In this document: positions 42,780-54,660 of the stretch, in pieces
Numbering within the stretch: the stretch's first letter is position 1
Layout: every line of letters starts with the position of its first letter
Source of the DNA: Arion vulgaris
Taxonomy: Eukaryota > Mollusca > Gastropoda > Stylommatophora > Arionidae
Reading direction: 5' to 3'
Length of the DNA: 64,000 nucleotides
Assembly: GCA_020796225.1 (NCBI GenBank)
Contig: CM036759.1
Coordinates: forward strand, 25,590,313-25,654,312
Position numbers and translations under genes: made by a program
Notes under the pieces: model-generated
Database searches by the model: none
Seen by the model: the letters and a program-made list of their open reading frames with translations, nothing else
What the model was told of the DNA's origin: nothing

Positions 42780-45290
42780 TATCGTTATTGGTTATTGGTT
42801 ACGGAACTGACGTCATTGCACTCCGGGCAGACCCATAGGTGCTCAGTCTCCCCAACAGATATCGAAGAGTATGCATACTGATGGTTCCTGTGGCTCGCTG
42901 ATAAAACACACCTCTCACTCTGCCTCTTAGGCATCCATTTCGACTTGAACAACGGGTAACTCCAAACTGCCTAAATCGCTTGATCGATTCAACATCGATT
43001 TTAGTGTTCTCATCCAACAGACAGTCGTGAAGAGACAGAAGAATATCCCCTTATCCATCTTCAACTCCCCAACAATCGATGCTGTTGATGCAAGCCTGTC
43101 GCTCTCTCATTCATTACCGTAAACACCCGCATGACCAGGACAGTATATCCACGTAAGCCGCTGGAGGTTAGAAACTTCTATAGACGACATCCACTCATAC
43201 CGAAATCTGCCCTTCTAGATCTTGTGAAGCATCGACTGAGAGTCAGATACAACAACTGCCCCAGTAAATGAAGTCCCAGAGATCCAATGGAGGACAGCAG
43301 TAACGGCCTCAACCTCCATCCTCATACTAGAAGTCGTTGTATTGTATGCCCCACTTCGCTCTGCAACAACCCTACCATGCGCATTAGCAAAGAAACCCCA
43401 GCCGGACTTCTCACTACGTTGAACCGACCCATCGGTATATACAACAACATCATCATCCCTTGCATTATCTTCTATCAGCTGCTTAACTGCGAGATCAGCC
43501 TTCATGTTGCCCCAATTTCTACATTCTCTTCCAAGAGTAATGATAACGTTGAGATAGTTCATCATGCTACCATCTGTTGGGATCCATTCTTCCCCTTTTG
43601 GTAGGGTCGCAACTGTAGTCACCTGGCCAATTGTTCTCTAAGCCTGTCCATCCACGACATGCCACGCTTGATTCTCGTGCCCTTAATGTCATTAGTGTTC
43701 TTGTGTAGTGGGTGTCTCTTATCCGAAGTAACCCGCATATATGCCTTGGTTTGTGCGATTGCATGACGGGAGCGTAGTGACAGAAGGCCAAGCATATATC
43801 TCATTTTCACAATGGGGGTATCTCTAGTTCAGCCCAGGACTATACGCATACCTTCATTCTGAACCCGTTCGAGTCGTTCACATTGTGATCTTGATATTGT
43901 AAGAATTCCGAGTCCGTAATCTACCACTGACATTACCAGTCGATCGAACAAAGGGCAAGTAGTCTCTGCTCAAGGTGTGCGGCCACCATAACTTTTAGAG
44001 CCGCAAGACTACGCTTGCACCGTTGTATCGTGGCCAACTGTAACTACTGGCCTACGCGCTTATTTTTCAAGATGGAGGGTGAGGCGGATTATTCAAACGT
44101 GTTTAGTAAACATATGGACATTTTAGTAAACATACGGACTCAAACAGACTTCTTTAGTAAACATAACAACAAAATAACGATGCCTAGTAAGTGATGTGTA
44201 CCAAAATGTAGATCAAATTACGATTGTAATTATATATGTATAATATAAGTTAATTTAACAAGTACATTGTTCAGTAAACCTAACTGTTGTCAGTGTTGTA
44301 AACATGACAATAAAATAACGATGCCTAGCTAGTAAGTAATGTGTACCAAAATGTAGATCAAATTACGATTATAATTATATGTGTATAATTTAACAATTAC
44401 CTTCTTTAATAAACATAACAACAAAATAACGCTGCCTAGAAAGTGTTGTGTACCGAAATGTAGACAAGGAACATACACCATGTTCTATTGTATAATTATT
44501 GAAAGCACCAGCTATAGGACTCAGTATTAAAATAGATCAAGAATAAATTAAACTAAAATAGTATGTGAGAGCAACAACTATAGCTACTCATCAGAAAACA
44601 TCTTCTGTAATACACATGCATCCAACAACAAGTTTCTAACATCTGCAAGATGTATTGTCTAGATCAGCGTTTCCCAATAGTAACAGTCAATAGTTAGTCT
44701 GTGAGAATACACCGTCTCAGCATGTGACGTCACATGGCAATATTGCCGTCCGCGCTGAGGCCAGTTTTATAGTAACGTTGGCCACGGTTGTATCGTCTGT
44801 TCAATATGGTGTTTGAAAGATAGACTACGATCAAAGGTTATTCCAAAATAGCGCAACCTGTCTCTGCTCTCGATGGTATGTTCATCAAAGATTACACAGG
44901 GTAGGTCAGCCTTGACTATGTGATTATTCAACGAGCACCACAACATACACGCTTTTCAGGATTGACCTGAGCGAGACTCTCTACACCAACCCGAGATGGT
45001 ACGCAATCTTTTCTGAATGTCATCAACCATCTCTCGTCTATCTGACCCAGTCCTATATATTAAGATAGCATCTGCAAATGTCAATGTCCGACCCAATCCG
45101 GTTGGCTGAATTTTAGCTACATTTGCTGTGTAAATATTAAACAACACGGGTGATAGAGGAGAATCCTGGGGTAATCCCGGGCATATACGTGCAGGATCCG
45201 ATGTCCATGTTCCTAAACGGAGTGCAACGGTTCTCTCCATTAAAGAAGCAGCTATCCAGTTCACCAGCCAATGATTAATTTCACCAGGGC
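42780..45290 (-). mobile_element. I-clade LINE: reverse transcriptase to RNase H and 3' end (L-D, copy 1)
   Basis: Minus-strand order: NHWLVNWIAASLMERTVALR L (about 45270-45200), GLPQDSPLSPVLFNIYTANV (RT block 4), LTFADAILI (catalytic F-A-D-D with the second Asp changed to Ala, about 45075), VKADLPCVIFDEHTIESRDR LRYFG ..., TIQRCKRSLAALKVMVAA; then MSWMDRL and DKRHPLHKNTNDI; RNase H with VVYTDGSVQRSEKSGWGF, MRMEVEAV and VVVSDSQSML (first three catalytic positions D, E, D, about 43470-43220); and an 'R..LG..C...C....' tail to about 42790, ending with (ATTGGTT)n. RT followed by RNase H in this arrangement marks the I group. It has frameshifts and is dead. A DNA transposon is inserted at 44030-44786. 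Confidence 0.9.
44030..44786. mobile_element. P-like DNA transposon remnant with repeated THAP-type zinc-finger start
   Basis: A 757-bp insertion in the LINE with a perfect 8-bp duplication GTTGTATC (44022-44029 and 44787-44794). The termini are inverted: GTGGCCAACTGTAACTACTG GCCT and, as reverse complement of the right end, CGTGGCCAACGTTACTATAA AACTGGCCT. Inside, the plus strand has three related blocks at 44180, 44321 and 44432. The first reads MPSK-(stop)-CVPKCRSNYD, and the third reads LPRKCCVPKCRQ. MPSKCCVPxCxSNYD is the typical N terminus of THAP zinc fingers (C2CH), the DNA-binding domain of P-element-type transposases. No transposase core is visible. The 8-bp duplication fits P or hAT. 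Superfamily assignment is an inference. Confidence 0.6.
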
Positions 45291-45665
45291 CTGATAGTAT
45301 CCAATATCATCACATCAAACAGCTGGACGAGACTTATTAATGCAGTTGTGATGGATTTTAACAAAAGTGTACAGAATGCTGTGGTACCGAGGATTGGCTT
45401 CATAGTTATTTGACCGCTCCACAAACATGGAAGGATCCTAAACTGCTCAGCAGCTACCGCATACTCACCTTGCAAAATGTATATGGCAAATTACTAGAGA
45501 AGATAGTGGCCAGAAAGGTAATGTATCAATTAGAGAATGACCACGAGCAAGAGACTGTTGCTGTGGCCATCGACTTGGAGGATGCTTATAACAAGGTGCA
45601 TTTTTCAATAATGGTGCGCTCTTTGATTAAATGTGAAGTTAAAATATCACTTAGAAACTCATTGC
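45285..45665 (+). mobile_element. Inverted 5' segment of the same I-clade LINE (RT N-terminal part)
   Basis: The plus strand reads GPDSIQYHHIKQLDET (45287-45335), then with a frame change TAPQTWKDPKLLSSYRILTL QNVYGKLLEKIVARKVMYQL EN, followed by VAVAIDLEDAYNKVHFSIMV RSLIK (45410-45640). These are RT blocks 0-3 (catalytic Asp in AIDLEDAYN), which directly precede the block where the minus-strand copy begins (NHWLVNWIAAS). The two halves point in opposite directions and meet at about 45285. Confidence 0.85.
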
Positions 45666-45954
45666 GTTACAAATAACCAATTGTAACAGAAAAAGAAAAT
45701 ATATGTGTGTATACGCGTGCATTGTGGGAGTTTTTTAAAATGCGTAATCGTTCGCCTATCGACACAGACACAAGATCGATGGTAGGTTCATTCTTACACT
45801 CGATGTTCTACATGTGAGGAAATGAATTGACCCTTCTACCTCCTGCACATTGGGGTTTATAAATGTGAGGTGACTGGCACTAAGTTCTGAAATGGCCACG
45901 GTACTTTAAAAACAATGTATAAGTATCTTTGAAATATTTATGGTAAGCGTAAGT

Positions 45955-46200
45955 AAGTCTCTGTGGCTGAGTGGTTAAGCCCTTTGCTTTGTGAGTCGAA
46001 GGTCGTGAGGTTCGAACCGGACCACGCCGTTCTGCCACGAGGCAGTTTTTTTCCAGAGCTAAGGAGTTCGGGCTTTGTGCAATACTCCGGCAGGTGACGT
46101 CCATCCCTCTGCGGAGGGACCGAGCCGATGGAAACGTATAATCATCCCGCTAGCGATACGGCATCCTTCGGCCGTAAAACCCTTTGAAAAAGCATGTATT
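45955..46200 (+). mobile_element. SINE family S1 (copy 4), source of the satellite
   Basis: tRNA-like head: TCTCTGTGGCTGAGTGGTTA AGCCC (box A) and GAGGTTCGAACCGG (box B). The body is CTTTGTGCAATACTCCGGCA GGTGACG and GAGGGACCGAGCC. The tail is GCATCCTTCGGCCGTAAAAC CCTTTGAAAAA. The tail is followed by GCATGTATTAACTGGCAATC and then by tail plus linker over and over. Confidence 0.92.
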
Positions 46201-49200
46201 AACTGGCAATCCTTCGGCCGTAAAACCCTTTGAAAAAGCATGTATTAACTGGCAATCCTTCGGCCGTAAAACCCTTTGAAAAAGCATGTATTAACTGGCA
46301 ATCCTTCGGCCGTAAAACCCTTTGAAAAAGCATGTATTACTGGCAATCCTTCGGCCGTAAAACCCTTTGAAAAAGCATGTATTAACTGGCAATCCTTCGG
46401 CCGTAAAACCCTTTGAAAAAGCATGTATTAACTGGCAATCCTTCGGCCGTAAAACCCTTTGAAAAAGCATGTATTAACTGGCAATCCTTCGGCCGTAAAA
46501 CCCTTTGAAAAAGCATGTATTAACTGGCAATCCTTCGGCCGTAAAACCCTTTGAAAAAGCATGTATTAACTGGCAATCCTTCGGCCGTAAAACCCTTTGA
46601 AAAAGCATGTATTAACTGGCAATCCTTCGGCCGTAAAACCCTTTGAAAAAGCATGTATTAACTGGCAATCCTTCGGCCGTAAAACCCTTTGAAAAAGCAT
46701 GTATTAACTGGCAATCCGTCGGCCGTAAAACCCTTTGAAAAAGCATGTATTAACTGGCAATCCTTCGGCCGTAAAACCCTTTGAAAAAGCATGTATTAAC
46801 TGGCAATCCTTCGGCCGTAAAACCCTTTGAAAAAGCATGTATTAACTGGCAATCCTTCGGCCGTAAAACCCTTTGAAAAAGCATGTATTAACTGGCAATC
46901 CTTCGGCCGTAAAACCCTTTGAAAGAGCATGTATTAACTGGCAATCCTTCGGCCGTAAAACCCTTTGAAAAAGCATGTATTAACTGGCAATCCTTCGGCC
47001 GTAAAACCCTTTGAAAAAGCATGTATTAACTGGCAATCCTTCGGCCGTAAAACCCTTTGAAAAAGCATGTATTAACTGGCAATCCTTCGGCCGTAAAACC
47101 CTTTGAAAAAGCATGTATTAACTGGCAATCCTTCGGCCGTAAAACCCTTTGAAAAAGCATGTATTAACTGGCAATCCTTCGGCCGTAAAACCTTTGAAAA
47201 AGCATGTATTAACTGGCAATCCTTCGGCCGTAAAACCCTTTGAAAAAGCATGTATTAACTGGCAATCCTTCGGCCGTAAAACCCTTTGAAAAAGCATGTA
47301 TTAACTGGCAATCCTTCGGCCGTAAAACCCTTTGAAAAAGCATGTATTAACTGGCAATCCTTCGGCCGTAAAACCCTTTGAAAAAGCATGTATTAACTGG
47401 CAATCCTTCGGCCGTAAAACCCTTTGAAAAAGCATGTATTAACTGGCAATCCTTCGGCCGTAAAACCCTTTGAAAAAGCATGTATTAACTGGCAATCCTT
47501 CGGCCGTAAAACCCTTTGAAAAAGCATGTATTAACTGGCAATCCTTCGGCCGTAAAACCCTTTGAAAAAGCATGTATTAACTGGCAATCCTTCGGCCGTA
47601 AAACCCTTTGAAAAAGCATGTATTAACTGGCAATCCTTCGGCCGTAAAACCCTTTGAAAAAGCATGTATTAACTGGCAATCCTTCGGCCGTAAAACCCTT
47701 TGAAAAAGCATGTATTAACTGGCAATCCTTCGGCCGTAAAACCCTTTGAAAAAGCATGTATTAACTGGCAATCCTTCGGCCGTAAAACCCTTTGAAAAAG
47801 CATGTATTAACTGGCAATCCTTCGGCCGTAAAACCCTTTGAAAAAGCATGTATTAACTGGCAATCCTTCGGCCGTAAAACCCTTTGAAAAAGCATGTATT
47901 AACTGGCAATCCTTCGGCCGTAAAACCCTTTGAAAAAGCATGTATTAACTGGCAATCCTTCGGCCGTAAAACCCTTTGAAAAAGCATGTATTAACTGGCA
48001 ATCCTTCGGCCGTAAAACCCTTTGAAAAAGCATGTATTAACTGGCAATCCTTCGGCCGTAAAACCCTTTGAAAAAGCATGTATTAACTGGCAATCCTTCG
48101 GCCGTAAAACCCTTTGAAAAAGCATGTATTAACTGGCAATCCTTCGGCCGTAAAACCCTTTGAAAAAGCATGTATTAACTGGCAATCCTTCGGCCGTAAA
48201 ACCCTTTGAAAAAGCATGTATTAACTGGCAATCCTTCGGCCGTAAAACCCTTTGAAAAAGCATGTATTAACTGGCAATCCTTCGGCCGTAAAACCCTTTG
48301 AAAAAGCATGTATTAACTGGCAATCCTTCGGCCGTAAAACCCTTTGAAAAAGCATGTATTAACTGGCAATCCTTCGGCCGTAAAACCCTTTGAAAAAGCA
48401 TGTATTAACTGGCAATCCTTCGGCCGTAAAACCCTTTGAAAAAGCATGTATTAACTGGCAATCCTTCGGCCGTAAAACCCTTTGAAAAAGCATGTATTAA
48501 CTGGCAATCCTTCGGCCGTAAAACCCTTTGAAAAAGCATGTATTAACTGGCAATCCTTCGGCCGTAAAACCCTTTGAAAAAGCATGTATTAACTGGCAAT
48601 CCTTCGGCCGTAAAACCCTTTGAAAAAGCATGTATTAACTGGCAATCCTTCGGCCGTAAAACCCTTTGAAAAAGCATGTATTAACTGGCAATCCTTCGGC
48701 CGTAAAACCCTTTGAAAAAGCATGTATTAACTGGCAATCCTTCGGCCGTAAAACCCTTTGAAAAAGCATGTATTAACTGGCAATCCTTCGGCCGTAAAAC
48801 CCTTTGAAAAAGCATGTATTAACTGGCAATCCTTCGGCCGTAAAACCCTTTGAAAAAGCATGTATTAACTGGCAATCCTTCGGCCGTAAAACCCTTTGAA
48901 AAAGCATGTATTAACTGGCAATCCTCGGCCGTAAAACCCTTTGAAAAAGCATGTATTAACTGGCAATCCTTCGGCCGTAAAACCCTTTGAAAAAGCATGT
49001 ATTAACTGGCAATCCTTCGGCCGTAAAACCCTTTGAAAAAGCATGTATTAACTGGCAATCCTTCGGCCGTAAAACCCTTTGAAAAAGCATGTATTAACTG
49101 GCAATCCTTCGGCCGTAAAACCCTTTGAAAGAGCATGTATTAACTGGCAATCCTTCGGCCGTAAAACCCTTTGAAAAAGCATGTATTAACTGGCAATCCT

Positions 49201-52093
49201 TCGGCCGTAAAACCCTTTGAAAAAGCATGTATTAACTGGCAATCCTTCGGCCGTAAAACCCTTTGAAAAAGCATGTATTAACTGGCAATCCTTCGGCCGT
49301 AAAACCCTTTGAAAAAGCATGTATTAACTGGCAATCCTTCGGCCGTAAAACCCTTTGAAAAAGCATGTATTAACTGGCAATCCTTCGGCCGTAAAACCCT
49401 TTGAAAAAGCATGTATTAACTGGCAATCCTTCGGCCGTAAAACCCTTTGAAAAAGCATGTATTAACTGGCAATCCTTCGGCCGTAAAACCCTTTGAAAAA
49501 GCATGTATTAACTGGCAATCCTTCGGCCGTAAAACCCTTTGAAAAAGCATGTATTAACTGGCAATCCTTCGGCCGTAAAACCCTTTGAAAAAGCATGTAT
49601 TAACTGGCAATCCTTCGGCCGTAAAACCCTTTGAAAAAGCATGTATTAACTGGCAATCCTTCGGCCGTAAAACCCTTTGAAAAAGCATGTATTAACTGGC
49701 AATCCTTCGGCCGTAAAACCCTTTGAAAAAGCATGTATTAACTGGCAATCCTTCGGCCGTAAAACCCTTTGAAAAAGCATGTATTAACTGGCAATCCTTC
49801 GGCCGTAAAACCCTTTGAAAAAGCATGTATTAACTGGCAATCCTTCGGCCGTAAAACCCTTTGAAAAAGCATGTATTAACTGGCAATCCTTCGGCCGTAA
49901 AACCCTTTGAAAAAGCATGTATTAACTGGCAATCCTTCGGCCGTAAAACCCTTTGAAAAAGCATGTATTAACTGGCAATCCTTCGGCCGTAAAACCCTTT
50001 GAAAAAGCATGTATTAACTGGCAATCCTTCGGCCGTAAAACCCTTTGAAAAAGCATGTATTAACTGGCAATCCTTCGGCCGTAAAACCCTTTGAAAAAGC
50101 ATGTATTAACTGGCAATCCTTCGGCCGTAAAACCCTTTGAAAAAGCATGTATTAACTGGCAATCCTTCGGCCGTAAAACCCTTTGAAAAAGCATGTATTA
50201 ACTGGCAATCCTTCGGCCGTAAAACCCTTTGAAAAAGCATGTATTAACTGGCAATCCTTCGGCCGTAAAACCCTTTGAAAAAGCATGTATTAACTGGCAA
50301 TCCTTCGGCCGTAAAACCCTTTGAAAAAGCATGTATTAACTGGCAATCCTTCGGCCGTAAAACCCTTTGAAAAAGCATGTATTAACTGGCAATCCTTCGG
50401 CCGTAAAACCCTTTGAAAAAGCATGTATTAACTGGCAATCCTTCGGCCGTAAAACCCTTTGAAAAAGCATGTATTAACTGGCAATCCTTCGGCCGTAAAA
50501 CCCTTTGAAAAAGCATGTATTAACTGGCAATCCTTCGGCCGTAAAACCCTTTGAAAAAGCATGTATTAACTGGCAATCCTTCGGCCGTAAAACCCTTTGA
50601 AAAAGCATGTATTAACTGGCAATCCTTCGGCCGTAAAACCCTTTGAAAAAGCATGTATTAACTGGCAATCCTTCGGCCGTAAAACCCTTTGAAAAAGCAT
50701 GTATTAACTGGCAATCCTTCGGCCGTAAAACCCTTTGAAAAAGCATGTATTAACTGGCAATCCTTCGGCCGTAAAACCCTTTGAAAAAGCATGTATTAAC
50801 TGGCAATCCTTCGGCCGTAAAACCCTTTGAAAAAGCATGTATTAACTGGCAATCCTTCGGCCGTAAAACCCTTTGAAAAAGCATGTATTAACTGGCAATC
50901 CTTCGGCCGTAAAACCCTTTGAAAAAGCATGTATTAACTGGCAATCCTTCGGCCGTAAAACCCTTTGAAAAAGCATGTATTAACTGGCAATCCTTCGGCC
51001 GTAAAACCCTTTGAAAAAGCATGTATTAACTGGCAATCCTTCGGCCGTAAAACCCTTTGAAAAAGCATGTATTAACTGGCAATCCTTCGGCCGTAAAACC
51101 CTTTGAAAAAGCATGTATTAACTGGCAATCCTTCGGCCGTAAAACCCTTTGAAAAAGCATGTATTAACTGGCAATCCTTCGGCCGTAAAACCCTTTGAAA
51201 AAGCATGTATTAACTGGCAATCCTTCGGCCGTAAAACCCTTTGAAAAAGCATGTATTAACTGGCAATCCTTCGGCCGTAAAACCCTTTGAAAAAGCATGT
51301 ATTAACTGGCAATCCTTCGGCCGTAAAACCCTTTGAAAAAGCATGTATTAACTGGCAATCCTTCGGCCGTAAAACCCTTTGAAAAAGCATGTATTAACTG
51401 GCAATCCTTCGGCCGTAAAACCCTTTGAAAAAGCATGTATTAACTGGCAATCCTTCGGCCGTAAAACCCTTTGAAAAAGCATGTATTAACTGGCAATCCT
51501 TCGGCCGTAAAACCCTTTGAAAAAGCATGTATTAACTGGCAATCCTTCGGCCGTAAAACCCTTTGAAAAAGCATGTATTAACTGGCAATCCTTCGGCCGT
51601 AAAACCCTTTGAAAAAGCATGTATTAACTGGCAATCCTTCGGCCGTAAAACCCTTTGAAAAAGCATGTATTAACTGGCAATCCTTCGGCCGTAAAACCCT
51701 TTGAAAAAGCATGTATTAACTGGCAATCCTTCGGCCGTAAAACCCTTTGAAAAAGCATGTATTAACTGGCAATCCTTCGGCCGTAAAACCCTTTGAAAAA
51801 GCATGTATTAACTGGCAATCCTTCGGCCGTAAAACCCTTTGAAAAAGCATGTATTAACTGGCAATCCTTCGGCCGTAAAACCCTTTGAAAAAGCATGTAT
51901 TAACTGGCAATCCTTCGGCCGTAAAACCCTTTGAAAAAGCATGTATTAACTGTCAATCCTTCGGCCGTAAAACCCTTTGAAAAAGCATGTATTAACTGGC
52001 AATCCTTCGGCCGTAAAACCCTTTGAAAAAGCATGTATTAACTGGCAATCCTTCGGCCGTAAAACCCTTTGAAAAAGCATGTATTAACTGGCA
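46160..52093. repeat. 46-bp satellite, about 129 copies, derived from a SINE 3' tail
   Basis: The unit AACTGGCAATCCTTCGGCCG TAAAACCCTTTGAAAAAGCA TGTATT repeats without interruption for about 5.93 kb, i.e. about 129 units. Variation is minimal. I see single-base deletions at about 46329, 47191 and 48925, substitutions at about 46715 (T to G) and 51952 (G to T), and an A-to-G change (GAAAGAGC) at 46925 and again at 49131, 48 units later. About 28 bp of the unit (CCTTCGGCCGTAAAACCCTT TGAAAAA) is the 3' end of SINE S1. The other 18 bp is probably the original downstream flank. Each unit has two CpGs and a CGGCCG palindrome, so the block is a CpG-dense island inside an AT-rich intron. It is not coding (46 is not divisible by three). 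Confidence 0.97.
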
Positions 52094-52361
52094 TAAGCAA
52101 CGTATCTGTCATAAACAAACAAAGCATGGTCGATGCAAGATGTAGGCAAGACGGCAGAGAAAAGGGAAATACATGCTTACAGTTGTCATAGTTTAAGTCA
52201 AAGGAGTTGGCAATCTCTTTTTTTTATGTTTAGCTAAAACTGGCTACACATTAGAAAGTGTTGGCCCACACATTAGAAAGAAAGCAAACGGATATTGCTG
52301 ATGAACTTACACAACTTGTATAACAAACACCATTATACAATTTCATCTTATTTTATCATTA
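52094..52361. other. Gene-free intron sequence
   Basis: No element is recognised. A short duplication (CACATTAGAAAG twice, 52247-52280) is present. Confidence 0.4.
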
Positions 52362-52735
52362 GTTAGTTAGTTTGTTCCTTTCGTGCCAAAGGTGGCACAT
52401 AGGGCAGAGGTTTTAGATCTCCATGTAATGCGGTTCGTTGCTAGCAGTTGGAGATTTCGTATGGTGTTTACATCCCAATAGTTTACTTTCTTGTAAGATT
52501 GTTCTTCGAAGAGTGGTCTTAGGTCTTTTACATTTTCTTTTCCCAACTTTTGACCACATAAGGACTTGTTGATTTAGTCTCTTTTCGTCTGATCTAAGAA
52601 CATGACCTAAATATTTCCACCTTCGTTTTCCTTATAATATTTGATACGGGTTGTTGCTGTGTTCTATCTCTCACTGCGTTGTTCGAAACGAAATCACTCC
52701 ATGTTACTATTTTACTCCAATTTACTGCATTTTAT
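52362..52735 (-). mobile_element. LINE 3' end, family L-B (copy 2)
   Basis: Begins (plus text) TTAGTTAGTTAGTTTGTTCC TTTCGTGCC, the complement of the L-B tail at 11010-11045. It continues through the complement of ACTCTTCGAAGAA and CCTTCGTTTTCCTTATAATA TTTGATACGGGTTG, collinear with 10770-11040. Confidence 0.9.
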
Positions 52736-52819
52736 CATTGCCAAAGTGTATTTTATTATTGCTCAGACTTGAAAGCCAATGCACATCTTAGCTAGAGCTA
52801 TTTATTTATTTTATTCGTT

Positions 52820-53000
52820 CTCCCGCTATTTATTCAGGTGTAGCCCTGGCTCCTAATATGAAGCCTCTGACTGATTTTTGTGCGAGTGCTTGCTTTTTTA
52901 TCACTAGTCTCCCTCGACAGTCAGGCGAGCCATACTATGACTTCATATGTACTTCTAATCCAGAAGTGGGGATCGAGAGAGAGAGAGAGAGTTCTCTGTT
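52820..53000 (-). repeat. SINE S8-type 3' domain, followed by (GA)n
   Basis: The plus-strand text CTGATTTTTGTGCGAGTGCT TGCTTTTTTATCACTAGT is the S8 complement. (GAGA)n lies at 52975-52990. Confidence 0.5.
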
Positions 53001-53079
53001 CATTAGAAATCTGCTAAAGTTTACTAATGGTCGATTGGATCATCTTTAAGGTAGTAATTTCTTATCACGGGGTTATTCA

Positions 53080-53436
53080 ACAGCCAACTCTAGATAACTA
53101 GGCCAGACAACGACAAGGGTTCCCTGACCTAGATCAGGAAAAGGGGCCGGAAAATATAGATGAATGATAGAGCACTGCAAGCTTTTTTGCAATTTTACTC
53201 AATTCTGTGAGTTTGTGGTTATTTATTGGTGAAAAATTTTCATTATATTTATATTCCTATTGTTAAACTTAACTTGTTGCATAATATAACTTCGATTTAG
53301 CATTTTGTGTTGATTTTAAAATGAATTCGTCTATATACACCAATACTGGAATTCGAGGTCACTTGGTGTAGTTGGGGTTTGATTTCCCATAATTCTTACC
53401 TGAGTCCGAAGGCCCATACGTTTAAAGTTGGCTCTA
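53080..53436 (-). mobile_element. hAT-like MITE family M2 (copy 3)
   Basis: A 357-bp inverted copy (ACAGCCAACTCTAGATAACT ... AAAGTTGGCTCTA). Flanks GTTATTCA (53072-53079) and GTTATTCC (53437-53444) are an 8-bp duplication with one mismatch. Confidence 0.88.
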
Positions 53437-53976
53437 GTTATTCCCACCAACCTTTCAGCTATTCCAACCGGCCCTAACTAGTGATGTCTGGAGAGCTGTC
53501 GACTAACTGAAATTATAATGCACATATGAATACATTTCACACACTTTTTCTTACTTTCTAGAATGTTAATAAGACTTTTTCTTGTACAGAAATCCACTTG
53601 TCATCAGAATAAAGTGACAGGTCATGTGCGTCATTCAGCTGATATATCCTTATACCCCCAGTTAGTGCGTGACAGACAACCGGTCTTGGCTGTTTGTGGC
53701 AGACTATTCTATCCCCAGTTTCCAGGCAGGAGCTTATCTTGAACGTTTTAGTAACCTGCCAACTTGTAGACAGCATAGCCTCTTCTATTATTCTCCTACA
53801 TTTTTTTTTAACGAAACTGTTGTCTCTTTCACTGTTGTAGTTTTCCCTGACTGTTTCACTAGACTCAACCTGTTATGTTATTTATTCTTAAAGTTGAACT
53901 CTCAGAAAACATAAATTGCAGTTTTTGAATTCCCTTGCTACAATTTTCTGTGTACATAGAAATACATAGAATATAT

Positions 53977-54225
53977 CTTCTTCTTTGCGTTCATTCTTTA
54001 CAACCAATTTTAATCATTCTTTGTGATATATTTGATCTTTGCCAAGAACGTGTATACGTTGCATATTGGTTTGGTAGGCCCTAAACGCATAGACTTCTAC
54101 ACATTTAGGACACGTGCATCCGATTTCAGCCAAACCTCCTTAGTCGACTCTTACGACATGCGTGGCAGGTAACAGTGGTTCTATTCTTTACACGCCAAAT
54201 TTGGACCCCGATAACAACTCGGGCG
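53977..54225 (-). mobile_element. SINE family S2 (copy 5), with 13-bp target duplication
   Basis: Flanked by ACATAGAATATAT (53964-53976 and 54226-54238). Full length: CTTCTTCTTTGCGTTCATTC to AACAACTCGGGCG on the plus strand. Confidence 0.93.
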
Positions 54226-54511
54226 ACATAGAATATATGAAGACAGTGATATTATATATGCAGCACCCAAGTTATACAGTTATACTCATTAGACTTAATA
54301 TCATTATCTAGTGCCGTGCAACCAGGTGTGGTCTTTAATTGATATATATATATTGTATTAACAATCGCACAAATATCTTCAAACAAGATTGCATTGACAA
54401 GATGCTTTCAGTTTATCCACACTTTCTTTCTCTTTCATTTGCAAACAGAGGTCGCTTGAATACAAAATATGTTAATCATTTCTTGTCATCTTGAAAGACT
54501 TCGTCTTCATC

Positions 54512-54660
54512 TTGCGTTCGCCCGTTACGATTTCAGGCGTAGTCATGACGCATGACTTAGCGCTTCTGACTGGTTTGTGAATACTTACGTTGTTATCGGT
54601 GTCTCTCATCATACAGGCGGGTATGTTCAGTCTTCTCCGACTTCAGAAATACTTAAAGTT
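54512..54660 (-). repeat. SINE S8-type 3' domain
   Basis: The plus text TTCAGGCGTAGTCATGACGC ... CTGACTGGTTTGTG ... ATACAGGCGGGTATGTTCAG TCTTCTCCGACTTCAG matches 24566-24720. Confidence 0.5.

Noticed and set aside
46160..52093. CRISPR-like regular repeats
   Set aside because: The units are contiguous, with no unique spacers, in a eukaryotic intron. It is a simple satellite.
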